Origin: Cognatundibacterium rivi
GTDB lineage: Bacteria; Pseudomonadota; Gammaproteobacteria; Burkholderiales; Burkholderiaceae_D
Reading direction: 5' to 3'
Assembly (NCBI RefSeq): GCF_018139565.1
Contig: NZ_JAGSPK010000002.1
Location: 62,001 to 126,000 of the forward strand
DNA length: 64,000 nt
In this document: piece by piece, positions 8,437-16,817 of the stretch
How the letters are laid out: each line of letters begins with the position of its first letter
How positions within the stretch are numbered: position 1 is the first letter of the stretch
Notes under the pieces: model-generated
Seen by the model: only the letters and a program-made list of their open reading frames with translations
The model's database searches: none
Told to the model about the DNA's origin: nothing
Program-made: the position numbers and the translations under genes

Positions 8437-9411
8437 ATGACTAAAACGACATTCCTGAGTTTTGAGCAGTCAATAGCTGAGCTCGAAACTAAAATTGAAG
8501 AGTTGCGCTTCGTACAGGATGACTCTGCTGTAGATATCTCTGAAGAGATCGACAGGCTTTCCAAAAAAAGTCAGATGCTGACAAAAGATATTTATGCAAA
8601 GTTGACACCATGGCAGGTGTCGCAGATATCTCGTCACCCTCAGCGTCCATATACGATGGACTATGTCAATAACGTATTTACCGATTTTCATGAGCTACAC
8701 GGTGACCGTAGCTTCGCTGATGATCAGTCGATTGTTGGTGGTCTAGCTCGTTTTAATGGGCAGTCCTGCATGGTCATCGGCCATCAAAAAGGACGCGATA
8801 CGAAAGAGCGGGCCATGCGTAATTTTGGTATGCCGAAACCCGAAGGCTACCGTAAAGCCATGCGCTTGATGAAGCTGGCAGAGAAATTTGATATTCCCGT
8901 TTTCACTTTTGTTGATACTACCGGTGCGTGGCCCGGGATTGATGCGGAAGAGCGTGGGCAATCGGAAGCGATTGGACATAATTTATATGTGATGGCTGAA
9001 CTGAAAGTACCGCTGATCACAACAATTATTGGTGAGGGCGGTTCTGGTGGTGCTTTGGCTTTAGCCGTTGGCGATGCGGTATTGATGTTGCAGTATGCGA
9101 CCTATTCCGTGATTTCACCTGAAGGATGTGCCTCTATTTTATGGAAAACATCGGACCGGGCATCTGATGCTGCAGAGGCGTTGGGGTTGACGGCTCATCG
9201 TTTAAAAGCAATGGGATTGATTGATAAGATTATCAACGAGCCGCTTGGTGGTGCGCACAGAGATCCTAAACAGATGTGTTCTCTGGTTAAGCGTGCGCTG
9301 GCTGATACACTGCGCCAGTTCCAGGGTGTTAAAACTAAAGATTTGCTTAGTGCTCGCCATGAAAAACTGATGAGTTATGGTAAGTTCAAGGAAACAAAGA
9401 TTTCTGAATGA
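8437..9411 (+). CDS. accA: Acetyl-CoA carboxylase carboxyltransferase subunit alpha
   Basis: 324 residues, the usual AccA length. The crotonase-like fold is recognisable by [38 protein letters not shown] and [15 protein letters not shown]. With AccD it transfers the carboxyl group from carboxybiotin to acetyl-CoA, giving malonyl-CoA for fatty acid synthesis in the cytosol. The ribosome site AAGGAGG is separated by 4 nt from the ATG. The stop overlaps the tilS start (ATGA), so tilS is probably translated by coupling. The accA-tilS order is typical of Burkholderiales. Confidence 0.97.
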   Translation: MTKTTFLSFEQSIAELETKIEELRFVQDDSAVDISEEIDRLSKKSQMLTKDIYAKLTPWQVSQISRHPQRPYTMDYVNNVFTDFHELHGDRSFADDQSIVGGLARFNGQSCMVIGHQKGRDTKERAMRNFGMPKPEGYRKAMRLMKLAEKFDIPVFTFVDTTGAWPGIDAEERGQSEAIGHNLYVMAELKVPLITTIIGEGGSGGALALAVGDAVLMLQYATYSVISPEGCASILWKTSDRASDAAEALGLTAHRLKAMGLIDKIINEPLGGAHRDPKQMCSLVKRALADTLRQFQGVKTKDLLSARHEKLMSYGKFKETKISE

Positions 9412-10817
9412 ATCAACGTGGTAACAGCGGTGCTTTACAGCACCGCTTTTCTGAAGTACTGGACTCCTACTTTGCAGAGTTAGGGGTTGAGTCAGTCCCC
9501 GGGATGGCTATTGCATATAGTGGCGGGCTTGATTCTTCTGCTCTCCTTATGCTGGCAATTGAGTATTGTCGTCTTCGTAAAATTTCCCTAGTCGCAATTC
9601 ATATACATCATGGACTCAGCACAAATGCTGATTCATGGCTTGAGCATTGTCGATCGGTATGTCTTGCACATAGCGTAACTTTTTTATATGAAAAAATTAC
9701 GCTCGATGTTACTAAAACGGAGGGAATAGAGGGCAGCGCACGAAGTGCTCGGTATCTGGCTCTTGGGCGAATTTGCCAAGAGCACCAGATCAATTTTTGC
9801 CTGACCGCTCATCATCAGGATGATCAGGCCGAAACTCTTTTAATGCAGATGTTGAGGGGGTCTGGTGTTGCTGGATTGTCAGGGATGGATCGATTTAATA
9901 CTGCTGAGAGCTTGCTTGGTGTTGGCACCTTGATGTTGATGCGTCCTTTGTTGCAGGAAACCAGGGGAGACTTAGAGAAATTTGTTGATTCGCGTAACAT
10001 TTTGCACGTACACGACGAGTCAAATGATGACGCACGATTTCTGAGAAACGCGTTAAGACATAAAGTGATGCCCATGCTGGAAGAGGTGTCACCAGGGTTT
10101 TCTAAACGTATAGCAAGAACAGCAACGCACATGCGATCCACACGTATATTGTTGGAGGATCTAGCTGGGCATGATTTACGTACTTGCTCGGATGACGATG
10201 GTTTAAGTTTGCAATCTATTCGTTCGCTGTCGCCTGAGCGTGTTAATAATTTATTGCGACTGTGGTTTGTTAAGCTTCGATCAAAAATGCCAACTACCTC
10301 AAGGCTGACGGAGATACTCAAGCAATTGTTCGATGCGCGTGATGATGCCCGCGTTACAGTTTTCCATGATAATTTGGCGATACATCGATACCGAGACAGA
10401 ATCTATGCAACTTCCAGACTGGAGGAGCAGGATAGATCGGAAAAGTCTGAGATCTTTAAATGGTCAGGGGAAGATAAGTTAGAGTTCCCGGGCATGGGCG
10501 GTACTTTGTATTTTCAATATTCAGATTTTGGTGTTGATTGTGAATGGCTAAAAGAGCGATCACTTGAGCTTCATTTTCGCCGAGGTGGCGAGCGCCTGAA
10601 GTTGGCAGAAAATCGATCTACCCGTGATATGAAAAGTCACTATCAATCCTTAAAAATCCCGTTTTGGGTAAGGCAGCAGCTCCCTTTCGTATCAATTGGT
10701 GATCAACTTATATTCGCTGCAGGCGTGGGGATGCAGTCCAGTTTTTGTTCGCAAGGGAGTGGAAACAGGATTTTATTAAAGTGGGTTGCTGATCAATCGA
10801 ATAAGGTATCCATGTAA
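9408..10817 (+). CDS. tilS: tRNA(Ile)-lysidine synthetase
   Basis: 469 residues. The N-type ATP-pyrophosphatase loop SGGLDSS lies at residues 38-44, and [23 protein letters not shown] and [16 protein letters not shown] are all family hallmarks. The C-terminal part holds the substrate-binding domains ([10 protein letters not shown]). TilS ligates lysine to C34 of the tRNA-Ile that reads AUA, changing its codon and charging specificity; it is essential in most bacteria. It overlaps accA by 4 bp and dnaQ by 1 bp. lysC, often next in Burkholderiales, is absent here. Confidence 0.95.
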   Translation: MNQRGNSGALQHRFSEVLDSYFAELGVESVPGMAIAYSGGLDSSALLMLAIEYCRLRKISLVAIHIHHGLSTNADSWLEHCRSVCLAHSVTFLYEKITLDVTKTEGIEGSARSARYLALGRICQEHQINFCLTAHHQDDQAETLLMQMLRGSGVAGLSGMDRFNTAESLLGVGTLMLMRPLLQETRGDLEKFVDSRNILHVHDESNDDARFLRNALRHKVMPMLEEVSPGFSKRIARTATHMRSTRILLEDLAGHDLRTCSDDDGLSLQSIRSLSPERVNNLLRLWFVKLRSKMPTTSRLTEILKQLFDARDDARVTVFHDNLAIHRYRDRIYATSRLEEQDRSEKSEIFKWSGEDKLEFPGMGGTLYFQYSDFGVDCEWLKERSLELHFRRGGERLKLAENRSTRDMKSHYQSLKIPFWVRQQLPFVSIGDQLIFAAGVGMQSSFCSQGSGNRILLKWVADQSNKVSM

Positions 10818-11536
10818 TGGAAAAGAATTTAAGGCAAATTGTTTTAGATACTGAAACAACCGGTTTAAGCGCGCGTGACGGCAATAGAATTATTGAGATT
10901 GGCTGCGTTGAGTTAATTAACCGGAAATTATCCGGTAATAATTATCATCAATATATTAATCCTGAGCGTGACTCTGAAGAAGGCGCGCTTGCAGTGCATG
11001 GATTGACCACAGAATTTCTCAGTGATAAGCCAAAATTTTCTGAAGTGGTCAATCAGTTTTGCGAATATATTAAAGGCGCTGAAATTGTTATTCACAACGC
11101 GCCTTTTGATATCTCTTTTCTGAACGCTGAGTTTGCCAGAGTTGGTCTGGGGCTGTTTACTGATTATGTTGAAATCGTTACCGATACGTTGGTTCAGGCT
11201 AAAGAGCTGCACCCGGGGAAGAGAAATTCTCTTGACGCTTTATGTGATCGTTACGAAATATCTAATTCGCACAGAAAGTTGCATGGAGCGTTGCTTGATG
11301 CGGAGCTTTTGGCTGACGTATTTTTGGCAATGTCCCGAGGGCAGAATAGTTTTGAAATTGATTTGCCTGTTGAAGAAAAGCCGGTAATTGAAGAGGTTGT
11401 GTTTGTTGATACTCCTATCGACGAAGTTATTCTTAAGACGGCGTCATCCGACGAGTTACGTGAGCACGAAGCACTGTTGTCTGGTTTGGATAAGCAGTTA
11501 AAGCAGAGTTGTGTGTGGCGAAGTCCACCTACATAG
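10817..11536 (+). CDS. dnaQ: DNA polymerase III subunit epsilon
   Basis: 239 residues, DEDDh exonuclease. ExoI VLDTETTGL supplies D11 and E13, ExoII is HNAPFDISFL, and ExoIII is HGALLDAELLA with the general-base histidine just before it. This is the 3'-5' proofreading subunit of the replicative polymerase. The C-terminal tail after about residue 185 is the segment expected to bind the alpha subunit. The ATG overlaps the tilS stop (TAATG). No terminator is evident downstream; the next 500 bp are AT-rich and regulatory. Confidence 0.93.
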   Translation: MEKNLRQIVLDTETTGLSARDGNRIIEIGCVELINRKLSGNNYHQYINPERDSEEGALAVHGLTTEFLSDKPKFSEVVNQFCEYIKGAEIVIHNAPFDISFLNAEFARVGLGLFTDYVEIVTDTLVQAKELHPGKRNSLDALCDRYEISNSHRKLHGALLDAELLADVFLAMSRGQNSFEIDLPVEEKPVIEEVVFVDTPIDEVILKTASSDELREHEALLSGLDKQLKQSCVWRSPPT

Positions 11537-11683
11537 ATTTGAATATAAATAAGTCGTTGCTGTTTCGTTATATTTGTTTTGTATTTTTACCTTCTTTTTC
11601 GTGGGTTCTCCACATCAAATCTAGGCAGTTTGTTGCGACATTGCACAAAAACAGAAAAAACTTTAAAAAAATCCAAAAAAAAT

Positions 11684-11710
11684 TAAAGTTTTTTCTGATG
11701 CTGCCGTTAA
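11684..11710 (+). promoter_or_regulatory. Sigma-28 (FliA) promoter P1 upstream of flhDC
   Basis: -35 TAAAGTTT (11684-11691), 11-bp spacer, -10 GCCGTTAA (11703-11710). The enterobacterial FliA consensus is TAAAGTTT-N11-GCCGATAA, so this site differs at one of 16 positions. It points towards flhD, with a predicted start near 11718. Confidence 0.75.
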
Positions 11711-11754
11711 GAAATTAACCGGAAAATATTTTTAAATTTATTTTCTAATTACCC

Positions 11755-11781
11755 TAAAGTTTTAAAAAATGCTGCCGTTAA
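11755..11781 (+). promoter_or_regulatory. Sigma-28 (FliA) promoter P2 upstream of flhDC
   Basis: -35 TAAAGTTT (11755-11762), 11-bp spacer, -10 GCCGTTAA (11774-11781): the same 15/16 match as P1, exactly 71 bp downstream. The spacers differ except for the last five bases, so only the sigma-contact elements are fully conserved. Predicted start near 11789. Confidence 0.75.
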
Positions 11782-11786
11782 TGGTA

Positions 11787-11813
11787 TTAAGTCCAATTGA
11801 TATTGGGTATTAA
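11787..11813. repeat. Imperfect inverted repeat at the predicted start of the P2 transcript
   Basis: Core CCAAT (11793-11797), loop TGAT, ATTGG (11802-11806), flanked by TTAA on both sides (11787-11790 and 11810-11813). It could form a 5' stem-loop in a P2 transcript or serve as an operator. Confidence 0.45.
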
Positions 11814-11911
11814 TATATCTAAGTATTTGATTTTTATAGAATTTTAATTTTTGAGCTTACTTTAGCTTTCTTGAAATAAAAAAATAAAAAATCAGCGTAC
11901 ATTCAAAAATA

Positions 11912-11940
11912 AAGCTTGTAAGAATTTGTCTTACAAGCTT
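11912..11940. terminator. Perfect 12-bp hairpin, possible bidirectional terminator
   Basis: Arms AAGCTTGTAAGA (11912-11923) and its exact complement (11929-11940) around the 5-nt loop ATTTG. The plus strand continues GTTCTGTTTTTCC, an interrupted T-run. The minus strand continues into TATTTTTG. It could end an RNA started at the FliA promoters, or act as a processing or binding site in the flhDC leader. Confidence 0.5.
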
Positions 11941-12061
11941 GTTCTGTTTTTCCTTCATCTAAATACCTGTTTTTTCCTATACACCCGGATTTTGTGGTCA
12001 CTCACAATGTATCTCAACGGCAAGATACTTCGCCTTTGAACATGTATTGGAGGGTAGGAAA

Positions 12062-12379
12062 ATGACACAGAACGACATGATGGCTGAAATACGTGATGCA
12101 AACTTGAGTTACTTAATGCTTGCTCAGCAAATGATTCGTGCTGATAAGGCAACTGCCATTTTTCGCCTCGGAATAGGTAAGGAAATTGCTGACTTAATTG
12201 AGGGTTTGAATAATTCACAAATCCTCAAGCTGGCTGGCTCCAATATGATGCTGGCAAGATTTCGTTTTGAAGACAGCTCGATTCTTTGCATGCTTACTAA
12301 CTACAATAAAGAGCGTTCTCTTGCTCATTCTCACGCAGCGATTTTAATGGCAGGACAACCTGTTGAAGAAATTCATTAA
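12062..12379 (+). CDS. flhD: Flagellar transcriptional activator subunit FlhD
   Basis: 105 residues from the ATG at 12062, preceded by GGAGGG at 12049-12054; an upstream TTG in frame at 12047 falls inside that ribosome site and is rejected. The sequence fits FlhD throughout (NLSYLMLAQQMIRADKATA, FRLGI, LAHSHAAILMA). FlhD4C2 activates class II flagellar promoters with sigma-70 RNA polymerase. flhC follows after 43 bp. In the Burkholderiales FlhDC sits above the che, mot and fli genes, in keeping with the genes that follow here. Confidence 0.95.
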   Translation: MTQNDMMAEIRDANLSYLMLAQQMIRADKATAIFRLGIGKEIADLIEGLNNSQILKLAGSNMMLARFRFEDSSILCMLTNYNKERSLAHSHAAILMAGQPVEEIH

Positions 12380-12422
12380 AACTGTGTGTTGAGTATCTTT
12401 TAAGTAATGAAGAGAGGTTGAT

Positions 12423-12977
12423 ATGGCTAGCAAAAGTGTTTTGAATGAAGCGTCAGAGATTCAATTGGCGATAGATTTAGTGAATCTTGGTGCTCGCTTG
12501 CAATTGTTGGAGTCTGAAACATCACTCTCACGCGAGAGGCTCTTGAAAATTTATAAAGAGCTGAAAGGTGTGTCTCCCCCTAAAGGAATGCTTCCATTTT
12601 CAACGGATTGGTTTACGACCTGGCAACCAAACATCCACTCATCGCTATTTATGAATATCTATAAATACTTGAATGAGCATGCTGAAGTTTCTGGTATCGA
12701 AGCAGTTGTTAAGTCTTATCGGCTTTATCTTGAGCAGGTTGGTTGTGTATCGCCTGATGAAGCGGTGCTGTCTTTGACGAGAGCGTGGACTTTGGTTCGG
12801 TTTTTCGAAGGGAAAATGCTAACATTTGCAAAATGTTCTGAATGCGGCGGTCATTTTGTTGCACATTCATTGGATTTGAATAATCATTATAAGTGTGGGC
12901 TTTGCCACGTGCCTTCCCGCGCAGGTAAAACTAAAAAAACGAGAGAGGCTGACATTCCTTTGGCGATGGTGGCTTAA
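12423..12977 (+). CDS. flhC: Flagellar transcriptional activator subunit FlhC
   Basis: 184 residues, full length. The C-terminal zinc site is visible as two CxxC pairs (CSEC near residue 138 and CGLC near 159). Motifs RLQLLESETSLSRERLLKIY and LTRAWTLVRFFEGKML are typical. FlhC carries the main DNA-binding surface of the FlhD4C2 complex. The ATG at 12423 is preceded by GAGAGG, so the start is well supported. Confidence 0.96.
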   Translation: MASKSVLNEASEIQLAIDLVNLGARLQLLESETSLSRERLLKIYKELKGVSPPKGMLPFSTDWFTTWQPNIHSSLFMNIYKYLNEHAEVSGIEAVVKSYRLYLEQVGCVSPDEAVLSLTRAWTLVRFFEGKMLTFAKCSECGGHFVAHSLDLNNHYKCGLCHVPSRAGKTKKTREADIPLAMVA

Positions 12978-13000
12978 TAATTAATTAAATAGGAGTTGCT

Positions 13001-13813
13001 TTGGAGGCATTGCGTGTTAGTCACAAAAGCCTTAGTCCTTCAAGCGTTCAGGCCAAATATCCCTTATTAAAGGCTCTACTGGTTCAGGTTTTATCATTTG
13101 TCGTTTGTTTTGCTTTTGCTGTCATTGCCAAAAAATTTTACGGATACGTATTTATTCCGTTCACATTTCTTCTCCTTCTTTTATTTCATTCATTTCTATC
13201 TCTCCTAATTTCACTTCTGCTTAAATCTGAGTGGTGGTGGAATGTTATTGCATTCATCTTTCCCATTTTTGTCTCCCTTGGTTTGTATTTGCAGATTTCG
13301 TCCGCGCTTAGCTTGGTTATATTTCTTTTTCTTTTTTTTGTCTTCGGTACCACTCTCACTACAAGGGTGCCATATTTCCCCTCTCATTCGTCGTTGTCGG
13401 AACGGCTTTTAGAATTTTTCTCTGATAAAGAAAAGTTGCAGCTACTTGATGCGGGAAGTGGTTTGGGTGGCTTGATTATCGATTTGTCTAAAGCCAGACC
13501 GGATTGGAAGTTAACTGGTGTTGAAATTTCCTCATTTCCCTGGTTGTTTAGTTTTCTAAGGTCAAAAATCTTACGTCGTCAAAACGTCAAATTTCAACTT
13601 GGGAGTTACGAATATTTAAATTTTGAAAAATTTGATGTTGTTTTTGCTTATTTGTCGCCAGTAGTGATGTCAGAAATTTGGAAAAAGGTGCAATATGAAA
13701 TGGTGCCTGGAAGTATTTTTATGAGTTACGAATTTCCTGTTGATGGTGAGCCTCCTAGTTTCGAAATTCAAGTGAGTGAAAAAGGGGCGATATTGTATGT
13801 GTGGCAAATGTGA
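13001..13813 (+). CDS. Membrane-anchored class I SAM-dependent methyltransferase
   Basis: 270 residues. The N-terminal third is strongly hydrophobic, with three to four membrane helices between about residues 20 and 118. A Rossmann-type methyltransferase core follows: motif I LLDAGSGLGG (about residues 146-155), an acidic residue after strand 2 (TGVEIS), and a motif IV-like segment FDVVFAYLSPV. Initiation is probably at the TTG at 13001, since AGGAG lies 5 nt upstream and no better ATG exists. It sits inside the flhC-motA interval, so a link to motility or its regulation is plausible. Substrate unknown; no flagellin-methylase signature is visible. Confidence 0.75.
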   Translation: MEALRVSHKSLSPSSVQAKYPLLKALLVQVLSFVVCFAFAVIAKKFYGYVFIPFTFLLLLLFHSFLSLLISLLLKSEWWWNVIAFIFPIFVSLGLYLQISSALSLVIFLFLFFVFGTTLTTRVPYFPSHSSLSERLLEFFSDKEKLQLLDAGSGLGGLIIDLSKARPDWKLTGVEISSFPWLFSFLRSKILRRQNVKFQLGSYEYLNFEKFDVVFAYLSPVVMSEIWKKVQYEMVPGSIFMSYEFPVDGEPPSFEIQVSEKGAILYVWQM

Positions 13814-13950
13814 TCTCCATCGTAAATTCTTTGAAAGAAACATCATTTCCGCATAGATTTACATCAATTTCTGATGATTCCTATCAATCGTGCTGATATG
13901 ATTGACGTAAGATATTTGAGCGTAATTTTCCAGTCAGGGAGTAATTTTCC

Positions 13951-14811
13951 GTGTTAGTTATTGTTGGCTATATTGTAATTTTAGGGTCTGTGTTTGGTGG
14001 CTATGCGCTAGCAGGTGGGCACCTTGCTGTTTTATTTCAGCCATTAGAGTTGCTCATGATCGGTGGCGCTGCTCTTGGTGCTTCTTTTGTGGGAAATAAC
14101 GCTAAGAATTTAAAAGCAACAATTAAGACTCTGCCAAACGTTTTCAAGGGATCCAAATACTCAAAAGCTCTGTATATGGAACTGATGACCATGCTGTTCG
14201 ATGTGCTTACAAAAGTTCGGAAAGAAGGGTTGATGTCGATTGAGGGTGATATTGAAAAGCCAGAAGAAAGTCCGTTGTTCAGTAAATACCCATCAATTGT
14301 CCATGATCATCACATGATGGAGTTTATCTGTGATTATTTAAGATTGATGGTGTCAGGAAATATGGATGCTTTTCAGATTGAAAATCTTATGGATAATGAA
14401 TTGGAAACGCATCACCACGAAGGAGCAATGCCTTTTCATTTTATCGCTAGATTGGGAGATGGCTTGCCGGCCTTTGGTATTGTTGCTGCGGTAATGGGCG
14501 TGGTGCATACAATGGAATCTGTTGGTATTCCTCCTGCTGAATTAGGGATTTTAATTGCGCACGCTTTGGTTGGGACTTTTTTGGGTATTTTGATTGCTTA
14601 TGGATTCGTGGCACCTCTGGCAAGTTTGCTGGAGCAGCAATTGGAGGAGTCATCAAAAACTTTTCAATGCATAAAAGTAACTTTGCTTGCCAGTTTAAAT
14701 GGTTACGCCCCCGCATTGGCAGTTGAGTTTGGGCGCAAAGTTTTATATTCAACTGAGCGACCAACTTTCAGTGAGTTGGAAGAGCATATAAAACAATCGA
14801 AGTCAAAATAG
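13951..14811 (+). CDS. motA: Flagellar motor stator protein MotA
   Basis: 286 residues with four membrane helices (about 1-22, 30-50, 170-190 and 200-222) and a cytoplasmic loop between helices 2 and 3. The conserved prolines appear in GDGLPAFGIV and YGFVAPLASLLEQQ. With MotB it forms the proton-conducting stator unit that turns the rotor. It starts with GTG at 13951, preceded by GGGAG 9 nt upstream. motB follows after 21 bp. Length matches E. coli-type MotA. Confidence 0.96.
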   Translation: MLVIVGYIVILGSVFGGYALAGGHLAVLFQPLELLMIGGAALGASFVGNNAKNLKATIKTLPNVFKGSKYSKALYMELMTMLFDVLTKVRKEGLMSIEGDIEKPEESPLFSKYPSIVHDHHMMEFICDYLRLMVSGNMDAFQIENLMDNELETHHHEGAMPFHFIARLGDGLPAFGIVAAVMGVVHTMESVGIPPAELGILIAHALVGTFLGILIAYGFVAPLASLLEQQLEESSKTFQCIKVTLLASLNGYAPALAVEFGRKVLYSTERPTFSELEEHIKQSKSK

Positions 14812-14832
14812 TGAGTCTAGCAAGGTTTTCCA

Positions 14833-15762
14833 ATGGCAAATGAAGAGCTGCGGCCGATAATAGTAAAGCGGATTAAAAAATCTGGTGGTGGTCACCATGG
14901 CGGCGCGTGGAAGATTGCCTATGCTGATTTTGTGACCGCAATGATGGCATTTTTTCTTCTTATGTGGCTTCTTGGTTCTACGGCGAAAGGAAATTTGCAA
15001 GGTATTGCTGAATATTTTCAGACTCCGCTAAAAGTCGCAATGGCCGGCGGTGATGGTAGCGGTGATAGCTCGAGCGTGATTAAAGGTGGTGGGAAGGATC
15101 TTAGTTTGCGTGAGGGGCAGAACCGCAAGGGAGATATCGAGTCGCAGAAACGCTCCTATAACCTTCAGGCTGCTGAGGCTGCGTTAGCAAAAGCTGATGC
15201 AGATAGGCTTAAAGCTTTGAAGGGGAAAATCGAAGCGGCAATTGAGTCCAATTCCACGCTGAAAATGTATAAAAAGCAGTTGCTGCTGGATATAACAACT
15301 GAGGGTTTGCGTATCCAGATGGTTGACGAGCAGAATCGCCCAATGTTTGCGTTGGCAAAGGCTGAATTGCAACCTTATACAAAAGAGATTTTGCATGAGA
15401 TTGGCAAAGCATTAAATGAGGTTCCGAATAAAATCAGTTTGTCTGGGCATACTGACTCGGCTCCTTATGGTTTGGGGGAAAAGGGATACAGCAATTGGGA
15501 GTTATCTGCGGACCGGGCGAATGCATCCAGGCGTGAATTGATTTTTGGCGGAATGGACGAGTCTAAGGTTTTACGGGTTGTGGGTCTATCCTCATCTGTT
15601 TTATTTGACAAGCAAGACCCGCTCAATCCGATTAATCGGCGTATTAGTATTATCGTGATGAATAAGAAAGCGGAAGAATCTGCATCGCAGGATGGTGGTG
15701 CGGTTGAGGTAGTAAATCAGGCAGATTCAAGCGCTGAAGTTTCTGTTAAGTCTGCAAAGTAA
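14833..15762 (+). CDS. motB: Flagellar motor stator protein MotB
   Basis: 309 residues: a short cytoplasmic basic N-terminus, one membrane helix (about residues 28-50) with the proton-accepting Asp at D32 in YADFVTAMMAF, a periplasmic linker, and a C-terminal OmpA-like peptidoglycan-binding domain (SLSGHTDSAPYG, ELSADRANASRREL). It anchors the stator to the cell wall. Spacing to motA (21 bp) implies one operon. Confidence 0.96.
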   Translation: MANEELRPIIVKRIKKSGGGHHGGAWKIAYADFVTAMMAFFLLMWLLGSTAKGNLQGIAEYFQTPLKVAMAGGDGSGDSSSVIKGGGKDLSLREGQNRKGDIESQKRSYNLQAAEAALAKADADRLKALKGKIEAAIESNSTLKMYKKQLLLDITTEGLRIQMVDEQNRPMFALAKAELQPYTKEILHEIGKALNEVPNKISLSGHTDSAPYGLGEKGYSNWELSADRANASRRELIFGGMDESKVLRVVGLSSSVLFDKQDPLNPINRRISIIVMNKKAEESASQDGGAVEVVNQADSSAEVSVKSAK

Positions 15763-15812
15763 CTTTTAATTGCACTTAGCCATTGAAAAATTATGCAGAG
15801 AGGATGCTTAAG

Positions 15813-16361
15813 ATGTCCGAAAAGAAACTGTTGAGTTCTCAGGTAAAGCAGTTGTTAACGGGAGTGTCAGATCATGGAAACGCCCATCTTTCTGAGGTTG
15901 AAACCGACTTGGCGCAAACAGCAATTTTGCTCGGTGAGGCCATTGAAAAACTTAGTGCCAGTTTTTTTGCGCTTCACTCTGCGATTTTGAGGGAGCAAGA
16001 AGAAATTCAACTGATCATTAATTCCGGTGTGATTCCTGAGGCAACAAGCGATAAATTGAAAACAATTCAAATTGAAATTGCTACCCATGTTAACGCCGCA
16101 GTAACTGGTTTGCAGTTTCAGGATATGACGAGTCAGTTACTTTCCCGCACGATGCAACGCTGCGAGGGGCTCCGAGAAGTGTTAACAACATTAGGCTTAT
16201 TCGGGGGGGATGTCACACTGGATATTGACAGTGACGATATCGCTTGTCTTTTGAAAGAAACCACCTCACGACTCGAAAAACAGAGCGCTGATCTGCAGAA
16301 TTTGTTGAGAAAGGTAGTTCATCAGAAACATTTGGAAAGCGGAGATGTTGAGCTGTTTTAA
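15813..16361 (+). CDS. Short CheZ-like chemotaxis phosphatase (DxxxQ motif)
   Basis: 182 residues, mostly long amphipathic helices. The segment LQFQDMTSQLL contains Asp104 and Gln108 in a D-x-x-x-Q arrangement, the catalytic pattern of CheZ-type CheY-P phosphatases. The C-terminal CheY-binding peptide of true CheZ is not evident, although the end is VELF. I use the ATG at 15813 because GAGAGG lies 9 nt before it; an in-frame TTG at 15783 lacks a site. It lies between motB and a cheY, so CheY-P removal is a reasonable inference. The canonical CheZ is encoded at 37557-38321. Confidence 0.7.
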   Translation: MSEKKLLSSQVKQLLTGVSDHGNAHLSEVETDLAQTAILLGEAIEKLSASFFALHSAILREQEEIQLIINSGVIPEATSDKLKTIQIEIATHVNAAVTGLQFQDMTSQLLSRTMQRCEGLREVLTTLGLFGGDVTLDIDSDDIACLLKETTSRLEKQSADLQNLLRKVVHQKHLESGDVELF

Positions 16362-16415
16362 GTTGCACTTCAGGCTTTCAGGTATGTTGCATTTAATTCG
16401 AAAAATGGAGTAATT

Positions 16416-16781
16416 ATGGCCAAAACGATTTTAGCGGTAGATGACTCTGGTTCATTGAGACAGATGGTTGCATTTAGTTTAAAGGCTGCCGGGTATCAGG
16501 TAATTGAAGCGGTTGATGGGCAAGATGGCCTTGAGAAAGCGAGGAATCAAGTAGTGGATCTCGTTTTAACTGATCAGAATATGCCAAGAATGGATGGGTT
16601 GACTTTAATTAAATCGTTAAGAGGATTGGCTACTTACCAAAGAGTGCCAATTCTGATGTTGACCACCGAGTCTAGCGATGACATGAAATCTAAAGGACGT
16701 GCAGCTGGCGCAAATGGTTGGTTAGTAAAACCTTTTGATCCGCAAAAGCTCACAGAAGTCGTTAAAAAAGTAATAGGCTGA
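16416..16781 (+). CDS. cheY: CheY-type response regulator, copy 1
   Basis: 121 residues, a stand-alone receiver domain: acidic pair D9-D10, phospho-acceptor D53 in LTDQNMPRMDG, Thr in MLTTES and Lys in LVKPFDP. There is no output domain. It lies directly upstream of cheA (36 bp), so it is a CheA substrate and may act at the motor or as a phosphate sink for the second CheY at 23994. Ribosome site GGAG precedes the ATG. Confidence 0.92.
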   Translation: MAKTILAVDDSGSLRQMVAFSLKAAGYQVIEAVDGQDGLEKARNQVVDLVLTDQNMPRMDGLTLIKSLRGLATYQRVPILMLTTESSDDMKSKGRAAGANGWLVKPFDPQKLTEVVKKVIG

Positions 16782-16817
16782 TTTCCAGTTTATTAATGTA
16801 TATCCCGGAGTTTAATA

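Larger units (their letters stand above)
11537..12061. other. AT-rich flhDC upstream regulatory region (525 bp)
   Basis: No credible gene. The interval is strongly AT-rich, holds two FliA-type promoters and two inverted repeats (listed separately), and ends in the ribosome site GGAGGG of flhD. Such A/T-rich DNA is a likely target for H-NS-like proteins. I see no convincing sigma-70 promoter for flhDC itself. Confidence 0.6.

Noticed and set aside
11509-11718. 69-codon frame spanning the end of dnaQ and the flhDC upstream region
   Set aside because: No ribosome site; the translated part is Lys/Phe-rich from A/T runs, and it covers a FliA promoter.
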